Below the pieces are notes generated by a model. The model had not been told where the DNA came from and made no database searches. It saw nothing but the letters and a program-made list of their open reading frames with translations. A DNA stretch of 64,000 bases, taken from positions 11,673,411-11,737,410 of the forward strand of contig CM038467.1 in assembly GCA_021464415.1 (NCBI GenBank), read 5' to 3'. A program made the position numbers and the translations under genes. The stretch comes from Lonicera japonica (Eukaryota; Streptophyta; Magnoliopsida; Dipsacales; Caprifoliaceae). Of this stretch, positions 47,506-59,650 are shown in pieces. Position 1 is the stretch's first letter; every line of letters starts with the position of its first letter.

Positions 47506-50250
47506 CAAAAAAGACGAGTCGTTGATATCAAAGCTGCTTTTAATAGGAAATGGGGGGGGATTAAGAAGGGGTTATGATTTGTCAAGATTTGCAGGCTTAT
47601 CGAAATGTCGCATATTTAAGGCCACCTGTGGCATTGGTATGACAGAAGAATATTTTGTGTTTTCTTGTTTAAATAAATAAAGGGATAATTTTGGTGGAGT
47701 GTGTTGTCATTTGGATTGACTTTGAAATTTTAGGAGGAAGAAGATGAAGATAGGATAGATGTATTAGGAGGAGAATGAGAATCTCGGGTTTCCTCCTTAC
47801 ACTTGGAAAGGTAATTAAATCACTTTAGTTAGGCACTACACATTCTAAAAGTCTATCTTTCTCGACAAAAATCGTGATGGTCCCGGCATTGCAATTCAAG
47901 TCATAAAATGATGATGCCATATATGTTGAAGATTGTTCATGATCATATACATTAATCTTAAATTTGTTAATTACATATTTGGGTTTTAGCCCACTTGGGT
48001 GAAAGAGTGTTTAGCGCCCCCCTTTTGCCACCCCTCACCACATTGAACTCTTGATTTACCTATTTCTTGTATAAAAAATTTAAAAACTATTATTAATATT
48101 TTCGGTATAGTGAGGTATTTTTATTTTGAGAAATATTATTTAGTCACGGAGAACGTGGTATTTTTATTTTGAAAAATGTTATTCAGTCCCAAACTTTTTC
48201 TAAAGTTGTGAAGCTGTAGAGTGGATCATAATTTGTTTGTTTACAAGTTGAGCCTACAAAAATATCAGTAGGGAATTTTCTCATACTTGAATGAATTTAT
48301 AAAGCATTATTCAATTACTTTTTTTTTAAGAATTATTATTCAATTACTTTTATAATTTATTACCGTGCCAACACTATAAGAATAAGTTGTGAAAAATTAT
48401 TTTCAAAATACAAATGGTTTAGTTTACTGTTTACCCAATAACGAAGAAGTAAAATAAATAAATGTGCAAGGATTATGGGTCTTGTAGTAAGCCCAAAAAC
48501 TGCACGATCGAATAATACTAAGTTGAACAGATACATTTAAAACTGAACCAAAAAAAAAAAAACCCGGAACAAATAAACGAATAAACTTAATTTGTTTGGT
48601 TTGGATTTGGGGTGTGTCAATACAAAACCGAACCAAACCGAATCGTTGCATATATGACTCGAGAATAATATTATTTCACTATTTAAAATTTTACGTCATA
48701 AAATTTACAAACCCTAATGATAATCCGACTCTTTGAACTGTCATGAATATTGGATCTATATTATAAATGTAACCGTTAGTATTTTTTATGTCGAAAATAA
48801 GTACTTAGGAGCAAGTTAAAGTTATTATTTTTCTAACGAAAATATGTGTTGCCTTTATATATGAAAACCAAATAAACCGAACTGAAACTAAACTGAAAAG
48901 TTTAGTCCGGGTTTGGGTTTGAAAGATTTAAAAATTGAAACTAAAACCAAACTTTCAAATTCAATTTAAATTTGGATCTCCTAATTTTCATCCCGATCAA
49001 AATTGAAAACACCACTAACAAAGATAACCTAGAAGTAGCAAAAAAAAATTTGTTTAAGGAGGTACACTAAGAACATCTCTAGTAATTATGTAAATGCATT
49101 GCAAATTTAGCAATGTGAAAAATTACACTTGGGCTCTAACCAACAGTGTACTGTATATCACTTCAACAAATCAGTAATGAATAAAATGCATAGTCATCCT
49201 ACGCAGCCACATGAGTTTTCTCTCGGTTCCAGTTTTTTGGAAAATTTACAATGCCTTAACCTTAATTCCAAAAATCGGATTTTAATAAATTTTACATTGT
49301 TATTAAGATCTATAAAATAAAAATTATTGTAACTATAAAATTATATATAATTTAAAAAAATATTAAATTTTGCATAAAAATACATCTATCATGTATTCGT
49401 ATCTCATTGTTTTTCGTATGTTACACAAGAATTTAGAAAATGACCAATAAAGCATGGAGATGGGAAATTATATAATGTATAGATCTATTTGATAACAAAA
49501 TTAAAAATGATAAGAAAAATAATATATTTTTGTAAGAAGTTGAAAAATATGGTAAGACACTGGAATGTTCTCTTGCTTTCTTGGTTTTTTTCAATGAAAT
49601 TTTTTTTTTTTAGTGGGGGTGAAAAAAATTCTAAAAAAGTTAAAGGAGGATGTAAAATATTTACTTGCAAAAATTAATATGAGACGGAGAGTATCTCACC
49701 ATATCACTCAATATATTTTTAAAAATTTTTTTTTGTACAAATTAATTAATTTTAATATTAATTTTTATCTTATTATCAAATAAAAAAAAATTACAAAGAA
49801 TTTTGTGCATAAATTAATCACGATGGAAGCTTCTTTTTCTTTATAACTGAAGTGGGCCGAGGCTCAACAATTGAACAAGACTAAACAAGCAGGTCCCAAA
49901 TAGTAGGGAAGGTTCCGTTAGATTAGCAAGATCCACATTACAATGAATGGCACGTTTAATATTTTGATGCGTGTAATTTAAAAATAATTAATTTAAACAA
50001 AATTATATTATCAAAAATAATTTAACCAGTTCAAGTGGCAAAATTCCAAATCGTTTTATTTATATTCTAATATAATATAATCAAACAAATATAATAAAAA
50101 TATGACATAAAGTTAGAAAAACAAATATAATCAAACAAAATCAAAATATATGACAAAAAGTGGTGATATTTAGTGCAATCAGCTAGTGAAAGACAAAAAC
50201 TTGAGAGGAAATGATGGGTTGGGTGCCTGGGTCGAAGCCCGAAAGCAGCA
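47506..50250. other. intergenic, AT-rich
   Basis: No supportable gene. At 48090-48190 a block of about 60 bp ('ggtatttttattttga.aaat.ttatt.agtc') occurs twice in tandem. At 48530-48970 several AACCGAAC-type words occur, as in hAT subterminal regions, but no ends could be found. At about 49074-49135 GAACATCTCTAGTAA and GGGCTCTAA may be a fragment of the GAGCAT MITE family. Confidence 0.35.
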
Positions 50251-50257
50251 GCAATAA

Positions 50258-50917
50258 GTGCCGAACTAAGTAGTTTCCACTGAACCTGCAACCCGGTATG
50301 CAACGAGGCGGACATACATGGATCCAACTCATAACAAAATCAGCCACTCGTCAAAGAACATCTCCAATAAGATTACGTAAAATTATTGTGTAAATTTTAT
50401 ATAGTAAATGAATTTTACACAAACCTATTTACTCTTCAATAACTAAAATTAATACTCATGTGTAAAAATAAGTAGTCCAATAAAAAAGAGTCACTTAAAA
50501 AACAAAAAACTACACAAATTATAAGAGATAAGAGGTGGGTGGAGAGAGAATTAGTGGACAGAGAAAAAATGTGAGTGGTGTGATTAAGTTAATAAAGAGA
50601 GATAATGAGTGGGTGGAGAGATAATCTTATTTTGCTATGTATATTAGACGTAAAAAATACACAACCAATATGCATAAGAGGTCAGTTGACATTAATTTTA
50701 CATAACCATTGAAACAGCAAAAAATTTACACAAACACATTATTGAGTTTGCTATTTTTACACAGCTTCATTAAATATGCTCTAAATCTACTAGGCCCTAG
50801 TTCTCAAGATACTTAAAAAAAGTTAAAATAGGAAAAAAGATAATATTAAAAAACCCGAAAATGGTAACGTGGGTCAGTTCCTTAATTCCTTCTCTATATA
50901 TAGACATTACTCACACT
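50258..50917 (+). promoter_or_regulatory. promoter of the dead PB1 copy, split by a MITE
   Basis: The blocks 50258-50345 and about 50850-50917 match the promoter of the intact PB1 gene at 59213-59300 and about 59425-59555, in the same order ('gacataca.ggatc', 'ccttaattccttc', TATA region). The TATA-like word TCTATATATAG lies at about 50892-50902. The two blocks are separated here by the MITE at 50356-50781, which the intact gene lacks. Confidence 0.65.
50356..50781. mobile_element. MITE of the GAGCAT family in the PB1-copy promoter
   Basis: It starts GAACATCTCCAATAAG and ends CTTCATTAAATATGCTC, an inverted pair with several mismatches related to the element at 43965. The body has 'tgtgtaaattttata' and 'tttacacag'. 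Flanks AAA/TAA do not give a clean duplication. Its absence from the matching place at 59300-59425 supports insertion. Confidence 0.55.
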
Positions 50918-50921
50918 CTTA

Positions 50922-53223
50922 TGGTGTGATTGTCGGGCGAAATTAGAGGTGGGATTGAATTAATTAGTCATATATAATATTTATTATTATAAATGATATA
51001 ATATACAATTCTTATCTCGTGTTTTTTATAAGAGTAGATAGAATTTTTTTTATCCTATCCCATGTTTTGTGTAACATGGAACATGATTGCACTCAGAATT
51101 TAATTATTATTTTATCCCGTTAGAATTGGATAAAATCATACCACCCTTATATGTGGTATATTTTATCCCGTGATTGCTGGATGACAAAACAAATATAAAA
51201 TTAAATTTTAATTAATTTATTTTGATCATCTTCTTTATGTCCTTTAGATAATCAAATTGATTAATGAAAATTTTTAACCACCGAAAATCATAATAACTCA
51301 GCTAATAAAATTCATTTCTTGTATAATATGGCATTTTTATTTTATTAAATGAAGTTATTTATTAGAAACTTTAATTTTATAAAAAAAAAATTACATTAGA
51401 ATTTGAAACTGTACTTAATGCTTAATTCGTAAATATTATATGTAATATAGATCTTTTCTCTCAGAAGAGTTTTTTACAAAACTTATTTCTAAATTGGAGA
51501 ATCACATTAGCAAAAAAAATGATTTTTTTTTGTGAACAATAGTTAAAATTACATGTATTTTTAAAACAAAAGTGCGTGATAAATTTTAATACTCGCAAGC
51601 GCACGAATCAATTTATAATGTAGCGTGTAAGCGAGATCGATCCCATAGAGACTAAAACAGTATGTTTTAGATTTTGTCTTATTAATTTTTCACTAATTCC
51701 TAATCTAGCCAAGAATAATTGGTGAGAATCAAACTAATAAAATAAATAAAATAAAATAAAGTAAAGCAACTAAACTAAAGTAATATAACTAAATTAAATA
51801 ATATAAAGCAAGATAATAAAATTAATGAATTAATTTACTAGGGTTTCGGAGTCATATATTTAATATTATCTTCTTTAGTATTCATGCACATAAACTCTAC
51901 TCTTATCTCGTACTAATTTGGTCTCTTGACTCTATTAGATGCGAAAAATAAAATTATTTAAGTTCAATTAATTTATAAAATCTAATTGTAATTCTTCCAT
52001 AGCCAAACTTATGTATAAAATCAAAACACTAACTATATCCGTCAAAACACACCATATATCCGCTCTTAACAAATCATAAGGTGAATCCAATAAAAAATAG
52101 CGAGAATCTAACTTTATTTTTTCATCAATTAAAATAAGCATCCAATAGAAAAAATTGTATTTAACATTAAAGTATTAAATTGGTAGAGTCAACTGGCATG
52201 AATACGTGCAAGTGAATCAATTAAATTTACTCATCATAATTCTAGCACAAATTTACGCTAATATAATAAAAATTAAATAACAAATAAAATTAAAAAAAAA
52301 CTTATTTGACATTAATAAAAAATAAAATAAAATATTCAATCTTCAAGGCTTTAAAGTAAAATTAAAAGAAAAGAAAAGAAAAACAAAGAAAAGAGAGGAG
52401 AAGAGAAGAGAGGTGCACGGCCTGCTGTTGGCTGTTGCCGTAAATTGTGCACGGCTGCCTCCCATTTATAATGTTGATGATGCATCCTTATGGGTTAAAT
52501 TGTTCACATGGACTTAGACATGAACCTTTAGCTCCAATGATTAAATGACTTGGCCGAATTAAATATTAATAAATCTAATGCAAGGGTTGGACTTCTTTTT
52601 TTTCCTATTTTGTGGCTGGTGAATGGGCTTGGCCCATTTTAATGTATTTTCGCCCATTTTAATTTCTGTATTTTGTGGTGCAATTTCGGATTCTAAGATG
52701 GATAAATTTGGAAAAATGCTGAACTGCAAAGTTATAACTCTCGAAATTCTCTTCAGTTCAAGCTCAAGAATTGTATCATTTGAACTTCCCAATAAAAAGT
52801 TATGTATCCAGAAGTATCGACCAATTTTAGATATCTTCACAAACTTCAAATTCTCTATTTTTCAATATTCTTCAAATTCTTTTCTACTACCTGAAAAACA
52901 TTAAAAATATAAATATTAGTAATAATTTATGCTCTTTAAATTATAGATTAACATAATATATTATACCAATTTCTCGACGCATCAAAAAGCAAGTTGTATT
53001 ATATAATATTTGAACTTGTAACTCAAGACTTTATCAAATGCAAAAAAATTTAAATCTTTATCCAACTAGTCCTTGTCCTATCCAATCTCACCTAATCATT
53101 ATCTAACTAATTTATTTCCTATCATGTTCCACATAATTCATATTCGACTAATTTCAGCTCTTATCATATCTGGCATTTATCTAATTATATCATATCTCCT
53201 TATCCAGCACGTAAAACACACCT
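50922..53223. mobile_element. Tourist/PIF-Harbinger-like element, 2.3 kb
   Basis: TTA flanks both sides (50919-50921, 53224-53226). The ends are (T/A)GGTGTG(A/T)TT..CG.GC, imperfect inverted repeats of about 17 bp. The intact PB1 gene has no such sequence between its TATA box and ATG, so the insertion sits in the leader of the dead copy. No transposase frame is seen. Confidence 0.7.
51573..52983. mobile_element. possible nested 1.4-kb element
   Basis: Inside the Tourist-like element, GTGCGTGATAAATTTTAAT at the left and, on the opposite strand, GATGCGTCGAGAAATTGGTA at the right look like weak inverted ends. The left part has 'ctcgcaagcgcacgaatc' and 'gcgagatcgatcccatagaga', words I associate with a widespread plant repeat. 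The right part is distinct and less AT-rich (52400-52830). Class and ends are uncertain. Confidence 0.35.
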
Positions 53224-53283
53224 TTATATGTTTTTAAAGGTTCCATCATAAACATCTTTTTTCTAATTATTCCTCAAAAAAAC

Positions 53284-53813
53284 ATGAACATTCAAACATA
53301 ATTAAATTCTTATATAGTTATATATAGCAGTACGATTCTTTCCTGCTGTACCGACGGCAGAGCTTTGCTACATTGGCAGATTCAGCAGAGTTCTCGCCGT
53401 TGATTGTTCAATCACATTCATATGTTTGTCTATTAATTTCACTTATTCCTTTTTTGAATTTGTGTTTGAATGTTATGGAGTTTAGAGAACTAAACTGAAT
53501 TTGTATTTGTGAAAAACTAATGGTAAAATTGGAGAGTTATGTGAGTGTTCAATGAATCTAAGATGTAAATTTCCAAGTGAAGATTTAGACCTATTTGTTA
53601 TCTATAACATGTGATAAAGACCTTGCCGTTGTGATAAATGAGTACGTTCGAGCATCATCATCGCCCAAAGATGGGAAGATCAGAGCTATACTCGTAACGC
53701 TGATCAAATCGATCAAGGAAATCTCGCCTACTTGTTCTGTTTCAAGTTTTATTTTCTTCAATTCTGAATCGTATCCGTCCATTGTCGTCGGATCCTGCTA
53801 TGTACATCCATGA
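53284..53813 (+). pseudogene. PB1-domain gene, dead tandem copy
   Basis: It aligns over its whole length with the intact gene at 59651-60341. The matching ATG (53284) is followed after five codons by TAA. The splice acceptor CAG is now AAA. A one-base loss (aaattgg for aaatttgg) and a later one-base gain bracket a shifted stretch. The late PB1 part is then readable again ('SITCDKDLAVVINEYVRASS'), and the 3' third stops early at about 53811. Its promoter and leader are interrupted by two transposons. It cannot make the PB1 protein. Confidence 0.85.
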
Positions 53814-54769
53814 AATTTTGGTGCCTTTCACTTCTTAAAAACGACTGACGAAATATATTAGTTAATTTATTAATTTACCAATGACGTTTTTCTTATTTGG
53901 CTTAAGTTGAGTTTAAAAAAATATGATATAGAACTGCCAAATAATAGATAACCATACAGGGGGATCCTCTAACTAAACAAGATAGTTATATATAAACAGG
54001 GGTGGAGAGATGTAGGGATGGCCCCACCTGGAATTTTCATAAATCTTGAAAGAGTATATGGGTTTTTGTGTGACAGTGTAAAAGTAAGGCGGTGTTTATG
54101 TAATTAGAAAGTTTAGTGGGCGAGGGGTATTTGTGCGACGAAATTTATAAGTTTGGGGGATGTGATTTGTAATTTACTAAAGAGTTGGTGCATAAAAGAA
54201 AATAGTTTGGTGGGTGAGAGGGTTTTGTGTGATGAAATGTATAAGTTCGAGGGTTAGGTGTTCTAATTTATTGTAGGGTTGGTGCGCAAATAAAAAGTAT
54301 TATAAGCAGACTAATTTGTTTCAGCTGCCTCTTTTATTTGTTTGAAGTGCAGCCGCAGTGGTGCTTCCTTATTCTTCTTTTGCGGCTTCTAGGTAAGATT
54401 TATTTCTCATACTAATTTTTTTTATTATTATTTTGAATGTAAAGATTTAGGTGTTTTCTTGAATTTTGACTTATTTGCTTTTTTAATAATATTGATTAAT
54501 ATAGTTGTTTGTTAGTTAATGAGGTTTATTTGTTTATTAATATATTTGTTTGTTGGTTATAATATGTTTAATATTTAGTTGATAAGATATTTTAAAATAT
54601 ATAATTAATTTTAGCATATCATTTTTAACTTTTTCGAAACATTGAAATATAATGAAAAAGTATTTTAGTAAAAAATTAGCTTGGAAATATAATTATTTAG
54701 TTTGATTCAATATTGGCTTAGAAAAAAATTAGCCACACTTAAAAATTATTCCTGACTATGCCACTGTAT
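53814..54769. other. intergenic with a 101-bp tandem duplication
   Basis: At about 54103-54203 and 54204-54303 a unit with 'agttt.gtgggyga..gg', 'tgatgaaat.tataagtt' and 'agttggtgc.aaa' occurs twice, roughly 75 percent alike. The rest is AT-rich, with no gene seen. Confidence 0.5.
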
Positions 54770-56930
54770 ATAAACCTAGCAAATTTAGCTAACGCATGAA
54801 CCACATTATTCCCTTCCCATTTAACAACAAAAATGGAAACCAACTACACAAGTGAGCCGTAAATCTTACATTCGCTACAAAATTCCCTCATGCCGTCCTC
54901 ATTTAATCTAATAGCATTCATAACATGAATGCTGTCCCCCTTAAGCATCAAATCAGAGAACCCCGTATCCAAAGCAAAAGCTATAGCTTCCCATGCGTCT
55001 ACTAATTTTGCCAATCCACACTTTCTCCCCATTTAGACATCCTCGCATAAAACTCCCTTCAATTATCTCGAATCACCAAACCAATCCAATCTTTCCTACT
55101 CCACTTGACCAAGTAACATCAAAATTGATTTTGAAACATCAATATTATAAGTTCGGAGCATCCAACTCAAAACCAATTGGCTATGAGTGGAGTAGCCCCT
55201 CCATCTTATATGTTGCTTTGTGATGATTCTTTTTCCCGATGTGGGATTTGTAGTCTCAACATGCTCCCTCATATGTGGCAATTTATGTTGGGTGGCGCGG
55301 AGTATGTGTGGCCGTTGGACATTTGATTTGCGTGTATAACCTTGCTCTAATACCATATTAGAGTTCGGAGCATCCAACTCAAAATTAATTGGCTATGAGT
55401 GGAGTAGTCCTTCCATCTTATATGTTACTTTGTGATGATTCTTTTTTTCCGATGTAAGATTAGTAGTCTCAACAATCCATTCGGGGGCAGTTGTCATCTG
55501 TGAATTGTGGTCAAACTTGTTTGTTGACTAACTACATTTGCATCTTTAAATTCCAGCAAAAAAGCTTGAGCCTCATCTAAAATCCCTGATGCTAACCAGC
55601 AAGAGATTTCTGGACCATTGTATTCCTCTCAAACCACAGCAGCCAAGTCTTCGTTACTACTATTTCAATCACCTTCATATATAACTCCGAAACTAATCGC
55701 AGCCATTCCAAACCCTCAACCGTTTCCCAAATACATGGGTTTGTAAAAAAAATCTCAACGCCAACAACACAATTTTCACACAATCATAGTCCATAAGCAC
55801 ATGCATCACTGATTCTACATAGCTCTCACACACCGAGCACTTCGAGGAAGAGAGAACCTGACATTTACATAAATTTAACTTCGTTGGTAGTGTATCCAAC
55901 TAAACCCACCACAAGATTTTTTTTTTTATTTGGAATATTCAATTTCCAAATATTTCGAACCCAAAAGCATTGAGCCATAGAACTTTCCCCATTTGCACTA
56001 TTTTGGTAGTCCCTTCCTCGACTCTCTTTCGCAACATGATATCCACTCTTAGTGATATATTTCCAAAACAGACAAAAATGCCAAATGAGCTTGCCCGTTT
56101 CTCTCGTACTGCTAGCACCCATCTCACGAATCACTTCAGCATCTATGGGAAGGAAAATTGAATTTAATCTCTTTTCATTATATTTCCCTATTTCAATTAT
56201 CAAATCACTAACCCAAACCAACCCATCATCGGTACAAAGAGTGACCAGTTTAAAATTTAAAGGGCATGGAATCCATCTAACCTTCCACACCGTAATCGAC
56301 CTTCCATTCCCTACTCGCCATCTAGTCCCACGTTCAAGCATGCATCTAGCATCCCATATGCTCTTCCAAATAAAAGACGCACCCCCCTCTGGGTCTGCTT
56401 GCCTCCCAAAATGAAGTGTTAAGAACATATTTCGCCTTTAAAACTCTAGCCATTAACAATCCCAGATTAGTTAATATGCATTAACCTTGCTTAGCAAGAA
56501 GTGCCAGATTAAATGCACGCAAGTCAAGAAATCCCAATTCTCCTTTATTTTTTGATCAACATAACCTACGCTAACCCATCAATTTCAAACCTATCGATGA
56601 CGCGCTACTCCACCACCAAAAATTAAACACCATTGAATTAATACCATCACATACCGAGACGGGAATTTTAAAATAACTCATCGAGTACGTCGTCACACAC
56701 GCTTGCGCCACTGCCTTGATCAGAATTTCTTTCCTTGCCTTAGACAATAATTTCTCCTTCCACCTCGTAATTTTTTTCCAAATCCGCTTTCAAAAACTTC
56801 TTTTTTGGACTTCCCCGTCACCGCTATTTATCATGCTTTTCTGCTTCTCTAACACCCAAAATATTTTTAACCACTTCTCTGTTTTTGAAATTTGTATTTC
56901 TACTTAACACCACTATGCATTATGCTCTAC
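54770..56930 (-). pseudogene. LINE (L1-type) retrotransposon remnant
   Basis: Reading leftwards on the minus strand: the end of reverse transcriptase ('ARKEILIKAVAQACVTTYSMSY', about 56760-56640); the spacer with 'GASFIWKSIWDARCMLERGTRWRVGNG' (56428-55865 frame, 187 residues); the zinc-binding zf-RVT block ('CSVCESYVESVMHVLMDC'-type, about 55850-55750); and an RNase H-like domain (about 55032-54770) ending in 'HALAKFA'. Stops and shifts separate the pieces. A TRIM interrupts it at 55143-55474. The 5' part, with endonuclease and the catalytic box, is missing. Confidence 0.85.
55143..55474 (-). mobile_element. 332-bp TRIM retroelement inside the LINE
   Basis: On the minus strand: 119-bp LTR 55474-55356 (TGTTGAGACTA...CTCTAATA), primer site TGGTATTAGAGC (55355-55344), about 94 bp of interior, then the second 119-bp LTR 55261-55143. 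ATCCA and ATCAA flank it, a 5-bp duplication with one change. It has no coding capacity. LTR and primer site of this kind define terminal-repeat retrotransposons in miniature. The LTRs differ at roughly a dozen positions, so it is not recent. Confidence 0.88.
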
Positions 56931-57093
56931 CTTAAATTTGAGTAATTTGAGTTGTTTATTGGTCTCGTTCAACCATAAAATATCGCAACATTTAATTAAT
57001 TACAAACAAAAAATCCAACTACAAACCTATCTTAGTGATACTCAAACTCAAAAGGTTGAGTTGTCCCACTTTCGAGATTATAAAGTTTTTTTA

Positions 57094-57639
57094 ATGTGCG
57101 TTTGATTGCAAAGTTGGAATTTGCTTGTAAAGAAAATAAGTTTCTAGGCAATTGAATTGCCTAGAATTAAGTTGCATGGAAAATGTCAATTAAATGTGTT
57201 TGATTAGCTTAATTTTCTACCTGAAAAATATTGGTTGTATTATGTCATTTTTAATGTAGAAAAAATTATTAGTATTTTTTTTACATAATTCTATAGTCAT
57301 GATGAATCTTGTTTAATTGATATTGATTAGTATATTTTAAATATTAAATTTTGAATTTTTTATTTCAAGTTATGGCATTTTTAATATAAAAAATGAGTAA
57401 AGCTTTGTCTTGAAATTTGTGCAATTGCCTAGAAAACAAAGACATGCCCCCCCCCCCCCCCCCCCCCCCCCCAAAACCTAAGAATACATTTTCATGGTTT
57501 TGGTGGAAAATAAGTAATGATTGCCAAAAACATAGAATTTGACCACCTGAAAATTTTTGGTAATCAAACACGCCAAAAGCAGTAACATGGGTGAAAAATC
57601 CCTATTTTTCATGGAAAATTATGCCAATCAAACACACCC
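57094..57639. mobile_element. Tourist-like MITE with a poly-C run
   Basis: TTA flanks both sides (57091-57093, 57640-57642). The ends share GTGYGTTTGATTG. Subterminal words (aattttctac.tgaaaa / ttttcatggaaaatt) are also roughly mirrored. A run of 26 C lies at 57447-57472. Confidence 0.75.
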
Positions 57640-57642
57640 TTA

Positions 57643-59212
57643 GAACTTTTGTTTAACTTTTCTTTAAATTTAGCACTTAACGCGCACAATTAAGTTACGC
57701 TGTGTTACCCGATAAAAACTCAATATTTTACAAATTTAAAGAATTCTTCAATAGTTTATTGAGTTGTACGTATTTGGTTGGAGGCAAGAATTAATGATAT
57801 CCATTAAGACCCAAAATGATCCGTTTTATACAAGCAATAATTTCACAACACAATATTTTTTTCTTCTAGTCATGATTCTACAACTATTACAACAGTTGGT
57901 GGATACATAATCATCATAGCAATAAGTGAACACAACAAAAGTTCGATAATTACGTCAAATATAGTGCATTGACTAAAAAGTCCCAAATTCGCAGTGCGTT
58001 AAATTTTATTTTTATATTTAAATTAGATGCCAAAATAATAGCAAACTATATAAAAGAACAATGTTGTTGGAGTTAATTTATAAGTAAAGTTCTTTACTTC
58101 TAAAAATAATCTTTATTATAAATATGATGTTCTATGAAATAAAGAATATTGTGTTAGAGATGGAATAAAGGTATCGAGTTGTTAAAAAGTGTACCCTAAG
58201 AAGGAAAAAATAAAAATATGTAAATATAAGAGAGATCCCATGTATGATTGTGAGCACAAGATAGTATCAAACTATTGTATAAACGAATTATGAATTTAGC
58301 AATAAATAATGTGACTGTAAAATTTATATATTTAAAATTTATTCATCAATATCTATAAAATCAAATGTATTGTAATTGTAAAGTTACATGTACTTGACTA
58401 TTGCACGTGTTTGTATATCATTTTCAAATTTTACAAAAGAGTTTAGAAACAAACAATTAACTAACAAAGTCAAAAAAATCTATACATAAAAAATAACAAC
58501 TTTATATATCTATACTTACATTTTTTTTATTTTTATTTTTATTTTTGAGATAATCTATACTTACATTTTTTAAAGCGCAAGAAGGGGGAATTTGGTTGGA
58601 CTAGAAATAACGAAAGTACGCTTCTTTTTTTGAAAATTTTAATTTTTTTTGTTTTTTGAACTCAACGACTCGAACTCATGACTTTAAGTATGAAAAATAC
58701 ACTTAATTATTGCTTGATAGAATACTATCATATTTCCTTAATGGGAGGAATTACTGGCTAAAATAAGATGTTACACACATTAGAGTGTGTCGGAGTATAT
58801 AAAAGGGAAAAAAAAGAAAATTAATCCCTCCTTTCAAAAGTTGTCCCTGATGTTTTTATATCAGTCATATTGACCTCGAAATTTTATGACAACTATTATT
58901 TGCATATTATTTTTATTTTGTTATGCTACACTTTTTATTCATCGAATATCAAATAAATAAGTACATATTATTTATTTTATAAAAATCAAATATAAACTTA
59001 AAAATATGTTATTCGACTTATAAATATCAAATATATAAACTTATATTTATTTTTTATTTAACAAATAAAATATATTTATTCACTTGTATCAAATAAAAAA
59101 TAAAATATTTTTTTAAAATACAAATAACAGCGTAAAATTTTATTATCGTTACAATGTTGACCACCCGTGTCTAATGTTGTCTTTAAAACCGACGTAAATA
59201 TGACGTGACTGC
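57643..59212. other. intergenic, AT-rich
   Basis: No gene or clear transposon end is seen. Many short AT runs and a tRNA-like motif fragment near 58665-58690 ('cgactcgaactcatg') are present, too little to call a SINE. Confidence 0.35.
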
Positions 59213-59650
59213 CAACCCAAGTACCCTCCACTGAAAATCTGAAACTGCAGATTGGTATGCCACGTGGCCTGACATACAAGGATCGACCTCAGCACAAATC
59301 TACCACCCATCCCAATTTGCTGGGCCATGGGCTTTTCACAATACGTGGAAAAAAAGTTTTTTTTTTTTTTAAAAAAAGAAAAGAAAAGAAAAAGGAAAAG
59401 GAGAATAAACCATAAAAAACACGGAAAGGGTAACTTCGGTTACCTCCTTCCTTCCTTAATTCCTTCAGCGTGACAAACTCCTTTTCAATTACGGTTACAC
59501 TTTTTCTCTCTCTATCTCCCTCTAAAATCGTAATCTCTATAAATAACGCGTCATTCACACCCCTACGGAGTTTTAAAGGTTCCACCACTCCCAGATAAAC
59601 ATAGACATATCTATAATTATTAATTCCTCGTAGGAACAAGAAAATCATAT
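59213..59650 (+). promoter_or_regulatory. promoter of the PB1-domain gene
   Basis: TATAAATA lies at 59538-59545, 106 bp before the ATG. TGGGCC/TGGGCT words lie at about 59322-59335. Blocks 59213-59300 and about 59425-59555 are shared in order with the promoter of the dead copy at 50258-50917, so the duplication included the promoter. Confidence 0.65.

Noticed and set aside
48530..48990. Possible second hAT element from AACCGAAC words
   Set aside because: No matching ends or 8-bp duplication could be found.
50067..50327. 86-residue minus-strand frame
   Set aside because: It overlaps the duplicated PB1 promoter block and has no counterpart at the intact gene.
55096..55377. 93-residue minus-strand frame
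   Set aside because: It spans TRIM LTR and interior sequence and matches no protein family.
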